Source: Alentia gelatinosa
Lineage: Eukaryota; Annelida; Polychaeta; Phyllodocida; Polynoidae
NCBI GenBank assembly: GCA_950022655.1
Contig: OX465579.1
Span: forward strand, 138,455,118-138,519,117
Direction of reading: 5' to 3'
DNA length: 64,000 bases
Positions 49,842 through 60,700 of this stretch are shown one piece after another (within the stretch, counting starts at the first letter, position 1; every line of letters starts with the position of its first letter). A model generated the notes under the pieces. That model had not been told where the DNA came from, did no database searches, and saw only the letters and a list, made by a program, of their open reading frames with translations. Both the position numbers and the translations under genes were made by a program.

Positions 49842-50839
49842 AATTACAGAATGCATCATGAATATGAAAATCATTGAAGGATTTCCCTAAATATGAAATT
49901 GACCCTTTACTGAGGGAAGACCCACTTACTATTGATCTCTAAAATCAAGAAGGACCTAACCCTTCTGTTATTGAATAATGGAAATCTGACCCTTATTGGA
50001 TTTCACATTCTATATCTGGCAGATTCTAAATCGAGACAGGAAAAGAAATTAGTTCTTGAAATGTCCAGCAAACACGATTCACCATTCAGTTATAGAATAA
50101 AACTGACATACAAATATAATGCAAGCGAAAACCAAATCACAACCATACAGAACTATATAAATACAATTGAAAAAGAGAATGAAAAAGACATATAACATGG
50201 GCTCTGTCCACAAAAAGTATATTGCAAATAACAATACTTCATAACAGACAGTGTATCATTTCTAATTGTTTCCGTTCTTTTCAATTTTCAATAAAAACTA
50301 CCATTACATTAATATACAAACCAAATCAAATCAAAGCAATCAAAACAAATCAATACATTCAAATAATACCAAAATATAAAGCAGAATTGTAACGTGTCTG
50401 TATAATCAACTTATAATCACATTCAGAAATATATTCAAACCATGATCTTTAATTTGATAGCAACAATGATGAGAATCACTATGAGTCTGCCCAGACTCGG
50501 CCTTGTAGGTGAAGGTCTAGTGTCATTAAGATGCGAACGACCTGATAAATACAGGCGCACGTCGGGCATGGATTAAACATTCCTGAGCCTGACAGGTCAT
50601 GTGAGTGGCGTTAACCAATGAGATTACTCTATCTCAGCCGAAAGGCCCTTCGTCCCGGCAGGCTAAAGTGGTCGTCCAATGCCTCGTTATGGACAAGTAG
50701 TCCTCCTCTGGAACCCCCGCACCATATTCTCTCACCTTTGGACTCATACCTACAGATTTAAACTCACAACTACAGACACTATATTGCGTGTCAACTGAAT
50801 ACACGATACAGAATGAAATCGACAGATAATATTAAGTAA
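49842..50839. other. No recognised gene
   Basis: An 87-codon Lys/Asn/Ile-rich frame at 49932-50195 has no family motif. GATCTT and AATCAAAT-rich sequence follows. No structured repeat. Confidence 0.4.
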
Positions 50840-51090
50840 CGTCACAAAATCTCAAATGGTTGTATGGTGTAAGTTGTCTTCGCGGAATAATGTCACAAAG
50901 TGCAGCTGAGTGATATCTGTAGCAGAAGACAATGGACGCCATCTAAACAATCGTGTCAAATTGAGTGACGTTTAGTGCCGCATGTATATTTACAATTCAG
51001 TTCGTTGTGCATGGCATAATCATGGCATACAGTCATACTATGTTAAGTCTATAGAGATGTAAATGAGGGGTAGGATAAATACACATACAC
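50840..51090. mobile_element. Family E-related element, copy 3
   Basis: About 50840-50985 aligns with 56110-56245 (GATATCTGTAGCAGAAGA, then ATTGAGTGACGTTTAG). It continues with GGCATAATCATGGCATACAG, then ATGTTAAGTCTATAGAGAT, and the right terminus GGGGTAGGATAAA near 51080. The left TTTATCCTACCCC terminus is lost. Confidence 0.7.
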
Positions 51091-51194
51091 ATACATGATT
51101 CATCATAATTTCACCTTCTCTTATGCCTACTTGTTATATTCATTATCCATCTTTTCCAGTAAAATTAAACTCAGGAAAATTCTTATGAAAGGGT

Positions 51195-51434
51195 ATATCA
51201 ATAGGGACTTTATTTTGCTAAAACCTGATTAAAACGCGTGCTCAGGTGATCTGAAAACCGCCAAATGACCGTTTACTCCAGGTGGATGTAACCAGGGAAC
51301 CACTGGTTACCGCATCAGCAACCGGGATACCAAGATGAGTGGGTGTGACGCTGGACAACAAAGCGAGAACCGCAGTGAATAATTATGAGTAGAGTATTGG
51401 TTATTAATTTATATTTATATTATCAGGGTATATC

Positions 51435-51437
<3 letters not shown>
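51195..51437 (-). mobile_element. Family A element, copy 6
   Basis: On the minus strand: TA array, AATAACCAATACTC, TTATTCACTGCGGTTC, AGCGTCACACC, GGTTGCTGATGCGGTAACCA, GGTTCCCTGGTTAC, ATCACCTGAGCA, TTTTAATC and AATAAAGTCCCTATTGATAT. The copy is colinear with 48.9 kb but diverged. Its 5' side abuts a long TA array. Confidence 0.7.

Positions 51438-51501
<64 letters not shown>
51438..51501. repeat. (TA)n microsatellite, 5' flank of family A copy 6
   Basis: About 64 bases of alternating TA. Confidence 0.97.
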
Positions 51502-51504
<3 letters not shown>

Positions 51505-52319
51505 CAGATATACATAATTCATCTGATTACAAAGGAACAATATTTGCCTCGCTCACTTTATATCAACAAAACACGCTTCTTTCGAAAATGAGAACTTTTT
51601 ATGAAATACAAAACCAGCCTCCATAATGTATCAAACGGTCCCACAAGATTTCACACTTTGTATTTTATGTCGATGTACACAAAAGCCAGGAAACTTACAT
51701 TTTCACTTCAAATTTAAACCTAAGACCAATGTTTCCTCATGGCATTACCAGGTGCACTCTATCGGTGAAAATACAACATTCCTAGAATGTCGAGTCACAT
51801 CCGCATATAAAAACATGTACTATTTGAAAATAAAATTTGGTGTTCATAGAGAAATCAGTAATATCTGGTAATTGCATAGAGCTAATGATACTCATAAATC
51901 AGGATTCTTTAGTGTTTCATAGTGGAATTATTTTGATGGAATTGGCCAAATTCCCTTCCATGGATTTTTTCTCGATTTCTTGGAAACCACACCTCGATCG
52001 GTTGTCATATTACCAAAACACTTATCCTATGTACTTTTCCTTTGACACCATACCATCTGATTTTCCCTTGAAAATCTTCCAGATCGAATCCAGGCACAAA
52101 GGTTATAATTCACTTCATCTAAGTCCATATCATACGGAAATACGACCAATGTAATTATATATCAAAGATATGCAAGCAATGTGCTTTTAAGAAATAAGAC
52201 ACACAGGGGCAGAGTTTAAGATATGATAATGTATATGTCAATACAGAACATAAATAAGTGAGGCGAGGCGACGGGCACGTGTTTAAAATGTCAAAAAAAT
52301 TAACCCATATAATTTGAGC
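51502..52319. other. No recognised gene
   Basis: Open frames at 51626-51871 and 51837-52154 overlap on the + strand but have no family motif and no clear splice logic. Confidence 0.35.
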
Positions 52320-53327
52320 TCACCGGTCTCGTTCCAGATACAATGCCGCCATGATAGCCTTCACGTGAATGCATGCCGCATCATGCAGTCACATACACGC
52401 GCATCGACCGCCGTCCTGACGCGCCCTCTAGTGGATGCTGCCGGTTCTTACCTGAGCGACCACGTGACCATCCATCGCTTCGCGCCCGGTACCGCGCGCT
52501 TGGGGTAGGTGAGGCAGGGCTCGCTGGCTGGCTCCCGGCCTGCAGGCCTCAACGGTAAAACGCACTAGGTCGAGCAGCGCAGTGCAGCGGCGCCGCGACG
52601 CGCAGGCCAGGCAGCGCAAACGGCACACGGGCCGCGCACTGCCGCCAGTACCAGAGCAGCAGCGGAGAGTCGAGGACGCTGCAGTGGGAGTCCCCGTAAC
52701 TTGCTGGAACGCCGCACCCGCACGGCGAGACGGACAGACGGACGGTGCTCCCCCCACGACGGGCCACCATCGTCTACCATGGATTAACCCAGGCCCTCGT
52801 GGGTGGACCCCACATATACACATATATATATACATATACCGTCGACCCTCCGGAGAATGAAGGATGAAAAAGGGCGGAGATTTATTTTCACTACATAGAC
52901 TCATTAGAGCATGTTGTGATTTAATGATTGTGTCTCCTCCCATGAACGCGCTCTTGGACTAACTACTGAGGGTGAGATATAAAGGAACGAGAAACGGTGA
53001 GTGCGGGCCGGAGCTGCGGGTAGGACAGCGGACCTTGTATGGCGTACTGACCGGCCAGCCTGGCGGGCGGGAGGCCGGACAGCCACACGGACAGTAGGCT
53101 GTGGCTATCTCTGTGCAATTGGAATGTATAAGAATTTCCCCAACACACCCACATTTTATGGAGTGATAGTTTCATAACCGCACTGCTCACGTTGCTAGAG
53201 CTCCATAAAACCAGACATTGCTTTCCTCTCACCGCCGCCCCGCGCTCCCCCGATTCTCCATCGTCGTCGTCTTCCGGAAGTCGTTGCCGTCGTCGTCACC
53301 AGGGCGGCGACGCGCGCGACGGTCGTC

Positions 53328-53542
53328 ATGTGGACGACAATGTCAGCAACGAGGACGATTCCTCAACCATCGTCGGCGTTTACATATCAACCACCCTCTG
53401 TATCATCGGCGGCAGCAGCCGCAATAGTAGTAAATTTAGTATTGGTAGTGGCGGACAGCGGCTACTGCCCCTCAACTCACACCCCTACATTGAACATCCC
53501 CGGAGACGCGCCTCCGATCCAGCGGCCGGCGCTCATCGGAAG
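53328..53542 (+). CDS. Possible first exon, unrecognised
   Basis: In a CpG-rich patch a frame opens at ATG 53328, with a second ATG at 53340 in good context (ACAATGT). It encodes a Ser/Thr/Pro-rich N-terminus, a hydrophobic segment (SSAAAAAIVVNLVLVV) that could be a signal or membrane anchor, then TLNIPGDAPPIQRPALIG. It can end at GGAAG|GTGATC (53542). The frame is one of several open here, and I know no family with this sequence. It may be an alternative 5' exon or chance. Confidence 0.2.
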
Positions 53543-55036
53543 GTGATCGGCGCGAACCCCTTGCCCGTGCCCTCACCGGCGTCCGCAGCCACACCTGTCC
53601 GCGCACGGCCATTGGACGGTGCACATCACCCATACACCGGGAAAAATACCGACGTTATATGGAAATAGGATATGCTGAAGTGGGCGGTTTATTACAGATA
53701 GTACATGTGGATTAGTAACGTTGTCGACCGGGTCTGCAGTGTGGCGATCCCCTATAAGGAAATATATGTATCTGTTTGAATGAATATTTATACGTACGAT
53801 ACAGGAACACAGGGGCTGAATAATCTCAGGAGTGCCGAGACATGGTTTGCTGGTTTTCCTGAGGACACAGATAGCTGAGCTATTAATAAGACCCAACCAA
53901 CCATCGCCCCTTGCCCCCTCACTCTGGTTGCCTATGTTGGATGGATTTAGATAGTCGTCGCTGAGGAGTGGGGAGGAAGGTGGTAGCGCCTCGCTTCGGT
54001 GGCTACAGCTTGCCTAGGCTGGTGGCGGTTGTATTATAACCCGTCACACTGTTGCAGGGGATTTGTGTTTTATAATTATCCAACAGGACACGCAGTCTTG
54101 ACACCATAAATGGCTCGGCGTCATCTCTCTTCTGCCTTGAGTCTCGCGTGAGCATAAAACTATCACAGGCGAGTCAGGTTCACAAGCTCCGCGCCATTTC
54201 TGTAATTGCAACGGCAAAGGGGAGGATCTTTCTTCTGCATCTCAATATCAGTATTTGTGTTGAGAGCGAGGATACTGCGATCACTGTAATTGCAACGACG
54301 CGGGAGCATACAGTTGTCTCCAGCTAACTGGATCTTGTCCCTTTATCCCACAGTGTATACATATTCAATAGAAGTAACGCCACCTCTTTTACCCTGACCT
54401 CTGTCAAATATTGACCAGCGCGTGTAGGTCAATAAGTGTAGAAATAGGTACGTTGGAACTAACACTGAGAAGTTTTGGGAGCTTCATCTCGATGTTTGGA
54501 TACATTACAGTCGTTGTTGGATACTCTTTTGTCCATTTCAATATGATTCCTTGCGCATAGATACATAATTTGTATTGCATCTATACGTTCTCCTTAAAGC
54601 TTCCTTTCAAGAGAGGATATCCTAGTATTTTTTGGTCGAAGCATGAGTTTAGTTCGAACTGTATCTCTACTCAAGCTCTGACCGGAACCTCCTTGCCCCC
54701 ACAGGGGCTATCGCCACCTGGCGGACGTGCCGTCACGTCTGTGCACGGTTATATTAGTACCGCTTGATACCTTGGACCGATATAAACCCCCAACCCTGGA
54801 GGAAAGGACAATACCTGGAGCAGTGCCCAGCCTAGCCTACCCCGCCTAGCCCGCCTTTGAGGCGCAGGTATATACCGACCTGGTGTAGAACTATGAGCAG
54901 ACGTGAGCAGCTCTGCGCGCGCGAGCTGACCGGCTGACCGGCGGCTGCTGCTGCGCACAAGGGGGTGGCGGCGGCAGTGGACCAAACAACCAGCGCCCGT
55001 GACGGCGACACAGGGCGGTTCCAGCCCCTCGCCAAT

Positions 55037-55469
55037 ATGGCGGAGGATTCCAGTGGCCGCCATGGCGGTGGGACGGACAGCGGCGGCGGCGGCGGAAGTG
55101 GGGGCGGCAGCAGCGGCGGCGGCGGGGCTTCCGGGGGCAGTTATTACCAACCGGGGGCTCCGTCCGCTTACCCCCACCGCCCGCCACGCACCCTGTCGGG
55201 CAGGTACCGGCGGAATCTGCGCACGCGTCGTGAGTCAGCTCCGGCAGAGCAGAGCATTGCTCGTCTTGCGCGTGCGCGGCATCGCCCCCAGCCTAAAATG
55301 GAACCGGATCTCGATGAAGATCCGGACGATGATAATAGGCGTGACGAAGATGATGAGGATCTACCCTACCCCGATTATGTACCCATCTCCTTGTTCTGTA
55401 TGAGACAGACAAACCCACTGAGGAACATCTGTCTACGCTGCGTATCATGGCCATATCCTTTTTTCCAAC
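55037..55469 (+). CDS. T-type (Cav3) voltage-gated calcium channel alpha-1, first coding exon
   Basis: Cav3 channels are four-domain plasma-membrane pores that open at low voltage. The ATG at 55037 has strong context (A at -3, G at +4). Counting from it: a Gly/Ser-rich stretch (about 10-35), a Pro/Arg-rich basic stretch (40-85), an acidic stretch (89-108), then residues 109-140, LPYPDYVPISLF, a Gln/Pro/Arg block and CLRCVSWPYP. This last part aligns with the cytoplasmic segment just before domain I S1 in Cav3, where LPYP, a Pro four residues later, Phe, Gln, PR and CLR-V are conserved. The next conserved part, S1 (ILLNCVTLG-type), is absent, and the frame meets TAA at 55475, so the exon must end before it: AAC|GTCTCT at 55470 is the most likely donor but is weak, and TGC|GTATCA at 55441 is an alternative. 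The rest of the gene was not found up to 64000. The long Gly-rich N-terminus is unlike vertebrate relatives. Confidence 0.75.
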
Positions 55470-55480
55470 GTCTCTAATTG

Positions 55481-56109
55481 AGAGAATGATGTTTATTTGT
55501 ATTTGTCCACTCTTGGCGTAACGTCGTCATGGCTACGTAACAAAAAACGGATTCCATACAGGTAGGGCTTTACTTGCTTTTAGGACGATGGATAAACTGA
55601 AGGTAGGATCATCTCTACATTCCCCTTGTATCAAACTTTAATTATGGTTGTTATTGTTATGATTATCACCCAAACACGTTCAATATTTACAGCACCAAGA
55701 AGCGATTGATCCATTGATCATCACTTTTTTCTATCTTTCAGTCACACAGTGATTATGGATGTTTTATTTCTTTGTTGTTGTGAAATGAATCACCTCTTGT
55801 TTTCTTTTCATTATTTCGTCTCAATATTTCACAAGTCGCCGTGGTTCGGTTCGTTGAGGAGTACCCGTGGTGGTGTGGTTGTACAGCATCAGTCAATGCC
55901 ACTTTGTGCTAGCCTACCACTTATCAATGCATGTCTTTTATTCATATGAATGTATACTTGCACTCCCCGAAGAAAGCACAGAGCTAGACTACATTTGCTT
56001 TTGTATGGAATATCGTGTTATTGACGTTTGTTAAACTGTTTTTGTAATTCGAAATATCATGATACTGCTCAATGTATTGTTGATCGACAATGATAACAGA
56101 CTTTTCAGA
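55481..56109. other. Start of the presumed first intron
   Basis: AT-rich, no further exon recognised. Confidence 0.45.
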
Positions 56110-56372
56110 AACGTCACGAAATTGTATACAATTGTTTATATGGCGCGAGTTGCGTTCGCGGAATGACCGCTTTGTGATATCTGTAGCAGAAGATAATGAA
56201 CGCCATGTAAATTATTATATGAAATTGAGTGATGTTTAGATTTTATCCTACCCTGTCAAGTGTTTTAATTGCATATGTCACCCTTGGCATATAAATGTTA
56301 TATGGCATAACCATAGCATACAGTCACACCATGTTAAGTCTATGGAGATTTTCATGAGGGGTAGGATAAATG
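56110..56372. mobile_element. Family E element, copy 4, with adjacent shared segment
   Basis: A short-form element at about 56252-56370 has termini TTTATCCTACCCT and GGGGTAGGATAAA and the core CACCATGTTAAGTCTATGG. The 140 bp before it aligns with the same position at 50.8 kb, so the two copies share a longer ancestor. Confidence 0.8.
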
Positions 56373-57634
56373 CCTCTAAAGATGCTTTCCCGTTGTGTAA
56401 TGTATATACCCTTGAAATCATTTGTCTTTACTTTGTGATATATTTCAATTGCTAGAAGGTGATATTAATTCTAAGTTAAAAAAATAAAACGACTAAACAA
56501 TCACCCAATATATACCCAAAGTATATCCTACCTGTGTAGAAAAATCTAGAAAGATTGCATTCGGGAATCATTCACCAACACACGTCGTACCGAGGAAGCA
56601 TTGTTCTTAATAAAGCACATGTGACCACGAGAACCGTCGTCCCCTGCTCCAGCTACTGGCCGACTTGATTATAATAATAGCGTACCACGCCCAAGACAAC
56701 GGCGATGGAACTCTCATAACAACAATAATAATAGTTATGGTGCTGGTTGAAGCAGAGGACATTGAAACCACTTGCCGCTGGTGGTGATGATGGTGGTCGG
56801 CGGTGGTGATGGTGCTGATCTGCGCTCTGCCATACGGGGCAGACAGGCGGGCAGAGTGCACACACGGGCACGGCGATGGGCAATGGATGCTGGTCGTAAT
56901 GGTGGTAGATGTGTGTGGGGGGACGGGGGAGGATGCGCTAGGGGATGAGCCAATGGAGCGTAATACATGTTACCTCGTAGAATCAACATCTGCCAGTCTG
57001 ATACTGGCAAGTCTTGTTGGATATGAGTATATATGGTGGACGTGTTTAGACCAAGGGACTTGATTGTGATATGTTCTGCACATCCTTCCCAACCTCACAC
57101 TTTCCTCCGAACAGGTCACAGTGGAAATTTCTCCCACCCGCATTGGTTGTCGACAAGGACATCGGCCATGGTGTCAATCGCTGTAGGTTTTTATCCTAAT
57201 GGTCAGTTTGGAGGATTTCCGCTACTCAGTCTCAGACTAGGCCCTCGTTGAACGATGGGAGAAGATCAATGACTAATCATAGGTGGTGTTGGATGCCATT
57301 CACCTCTCTTTAAGTCATGGGGAATATACATTTAGGATTAACTACTAAGGAATTTCTCCAGACTTATTGAAGGTTCCAGAAACTCACACCCCCTTCCGTT
57401 CCCCTTCATTGATGCGGTCCCAATCACAGATGCGTTTTTTTACAAGGACACCTATGAGTAGCCAGCACCGGTCAGTAGGAATATTATTATACACCTATGT
57501 CCGAATGTCTATTAAATACTGCCCGCTGCTAGGGGTGCAGTAATAATAATGTTCGTGCCCGCTGTGACTATGACTTTTGTATGTCATTAAAATGGCGTTT
57601 TTTTTTTACCAATTAAAGGTATATAATAATAAGC
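56373..57634. other. No exon recognised; simple-sequence patches
   Basis: Trinucleotide-like GGT/ACC repeats near 56770-56820 make His- or Tyr-rich frames on the minus strand. No calcium-channel homology. Confidence 0.45.
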
Positions 57635-57775
57635 AAACGTCCTTACTGTAGACGAAATGGTTCTCGTTCTCGGTCAGTCTCCGTTTTCATACTGCCTTCC
57701 GCCTATGGCGTCAGGCAGTATGAAATTGACGACTGACCTCGAACATGAACCGTTTCGTCTACAGTAAGGACGTTT
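57635..57775. mobile_element. Hairpin MITE (141 bp)
   Basis: AAACGTCCTTACTGTAGACG at the left pairs exactly with CGTCTACAGTAAGGACGTTT at the right; further in, TTTCATACTGCC pairs with GGCAGTATGAAA. The outer 20 bp of the arms are identical, so it is young. Confidence 0.92.
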
Positions 57776-60700
57776 CCTAATAGTACATGGCAATATGGGT
57801 TTCAGATCAGCTCACCACTGCCACACATTAGTCCACCTTCCTGTCAGGTCTCGCCTCAATGTGTCACGAGTGAACACTAAGCCAAACACATCTCCTACGA
57901 CCAGACAAAGGTTCGATGGAACCACTAATGGCCAGCTTTTTAAAGACTGCAGCACGCTTCCCAGTCCAGCTTCTTTCTTATCTGTTTCTGTTCGGGATTA
58001 ATGGTCCCGTCACACATAAAGCGTCATAAGCAGTGCCTCACCCGCTCGATCCTTGTTCATAAAATCGTGGTGTGCACGAATAGAGTGATGTAGACATACC
58101 AGAATTGACTGGAGAGTATTCCACGCCAAAATACTGCACTCTCTCGTAGGTTCCACCAATCATGGCAACACGGTGCTAATGGAGTTAGAAGTATATTTCA
58201 ATCGCCCCATGACAGAGTTTTCAGGATATCCATATCTATAAATGGAATATTCGGAGTAGAATGATAAAGTTCCCATTAACCAAACTAGAACAATAATGAT
58301 GTTTACCCATAAATACAGGCGGCATGTGGTGATGTTGACGTGTAAAATTCAGGTATCCACATCCAAAGGAATAAGAATCGATCCCTGCAGTAGGGTTAAT
58401 GGGAAGTTATGCAATAGCGGCAGACCTTCCTCTCTACATTGCACACTGACCCTATTGGCGAGCTCCACACAAATCGAAGCCAGACGTTCACTGGTGTACA
58501 CTAAGCAGGGACTCCATGTAGGAAGTCACAATCAAATGTGGGAGAATAGACTCGCATAGCTCGGAAGGGTTAGCGAGCAAATTCCATATAACTCGACTAT
58601 ATTGTTTATAATGGGGTGTTTGAGGATTTTATCGATGGTTGCCTGTTGTAGTATCACCCGCTAGGCCAGGTACCAGACTCAGAAGAGTAGGGAAATGAAT
58701 AAGAGATTGAGATAGGTATGTTCAATTATACTACGTAACTTATCTCACTAGTGATATCATCATATGGTATAAATTATCTTGGTAACCAGCACTGGTAGTT
58801 ATACTTTTTTAAGATTACGAGGTATAGGTCCTTTGGTTTTAACCCTAGGGTGCGTTCATATTCTCCAATGTAGCCATGCTGTGTGCGTAACAGGATTCTA
58901 AAAATCTTTGTAATCCACATAGGTCAATCAGTGCATTTTAAAAATATGTGACCTACATAAAGGCAGAGGTAGAGAGCTTGCATTTATTAATTGAGGTTGC
59001 CATAATTCATCTAGAAATAACTATACGGTCTAAAGGTTGAGAACAGAGGGCTGGTTTAGGAGACATGAATATCAAAGTCACACAGATAGGGAGTGGCTGA
59101 TATTCTAAGCTAGTCAAGGTAAGATTAATAGTTTTGGCCACTTTCACCTTTTTAAATAATTACCTCGAGTCTCAGGGCCAGACTTAAATCGTTCAGCTTG
59201 CACACATCAAGACCTGATTGTCATCCTCATTCCTTCGTTTCGGTTATTAAGCCATTTGGGTGTAAGTTGGAGATTATACCTGATTTAAAAGGGGGATCAC
59301 CCTGGGAGATCAAGTAATTATGAGATCTCCATAACCGGCCATCCATATTGTATTGTTTTAAGTAAAACTTAAACATAGTTAAAAAGTACTATAAAAGAGT
59401 CGAGGAGGTCGAAATTGAGGACGATTGGTTTCAGGATCCAGGGTTCAGGATCCAGCCACTTGCTTGTTACGATCTGGTTGCCTTAGGTTATCTCACTTTT
59501 ATTTCGGCGGGTGGAGGGGTGTGTTGGAGGGTGTGGAGGTGGACTGGAAAGGTGTTCACGGTGACTTCCTTAGGTTATAGGTGTCATGGGTCAGCTGCCA
59601 GTGTGCCCCCGACACGCTCTACTTCCCAGGTTCACCCAGCCGCGACCACCACCAAGTATCACCCTCTTCCATGCCCTCACATGGGCCCAAGGCACGGGAT
59701 CTTCGATTGGCCGAGGTCTATTCGCAGCTATTCAGGGCGAATGTCATCTACCTGTCTATTTAAAAACGGGAAGATTCATCTAATACTAACCCATATAACG
59801 ACACCCTGGACAGTTTGTGAGTGTGTGAAGTCATAGAGAAACATCACCAATCGGATTTTTTGTTTAGGCGCTCGAGATAATCTAGGGAAAGAAAATGTCA
59901 ATGAAAAGATTTAACGAGAAAGCGAACGATACTATATTTAAAATGGGGAGTGGTATATAGCTTTACGGACTGACCTTGAGCTATAGAACTTAACACGTTT
60001 CCCGGCCTCAAGATGCATAACGCTGGCCTCCAGTTGTCTCTATTAGTTGCACTGCGTCGGATCTCATCGCTGGCATAGAAGCATGACCCTGGAAACGCGA
60101 CAAAACAGTTTGCGCATGTTACCAAACATGTTTTGAAAACTTGCGAAATTTGTAATCAGGTGGGAGCTTGTGGGTACTCATTCCTCCTGATACACCTGGT
60201 GAAACAGATGAAAACCGGTTGCAATTGAATTGCGTCGAGTTGCGCTGTATCAAAGGGGCCTGGCTATCATAGACCCGAATATCAATGACTTGCAAGGCGA
60301 ATAGTATTATTAACATTGTATATATAGGTGTATGTAGTAGACACTGGTCTCACAGCACCCGACCGTGCATGATGTCACCGCTCCGCTCTACTACAAAGCA
60401 GCGGATAGGATGCAGGTCGATCATGGCAATACATGTACGCAACCTGTGATGCTAATAAAAGTGGCTATTGATTTCTGAACACAGGTGTGTGTGGCTTGGC
60501 GGGCCTCGAGATAGGCAGGTATATAGACACAGTACCGACAACTCCATGTCCGTACCCCCATCTCACCCCCACATCCAGCCTAGTTGACGCCAAGATATGT
60601 CATCAACGAAACGCAAAAGCACACTCACTTCATTTGTATAATGGGTGGGATATCTATATAATTCATGGTGTAATGGTCGTCAAGAATGAGTGCCGCTATA

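Larger units (their letters stand above)
52320..55480. promoter_or_regulatory. CpG-rich region (promoter / 5' end of calcium-channel gene)
   Basis: Base composition changes sharply from AT-rich to CG-rich, with dense CpG in three patches (about 52330-52800, 53190-53650, 54830-55320). Much of it is open in several frames on both strands because of the composition. The right-hand patch contains the first coding exon of a Cav3-type channel, so the block is best read as its promoter and 5' UTR, possibly with alternative first exons. TATAAA at 54781 is a possible core promoter element but lies about 250 bp from the ATG and could be chance. Confidence 0.7.

Noticed and set aside
49932..50195. 87-codon Lys/Asn-rich frame
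   Set aside because: AT-rich composition explains it; no domain, no splice support.
52428..52943. 171-codon minus-strand frame in the CpG-rich block
   Set aside because: Composition-driven: several frames on both strands are open here and none shows a known domain.
59519..59836. C-rich open region as a possible downstream channel exon
   Set aside because: No S1-S6, pore or linker motif of calcium channels in any frame.
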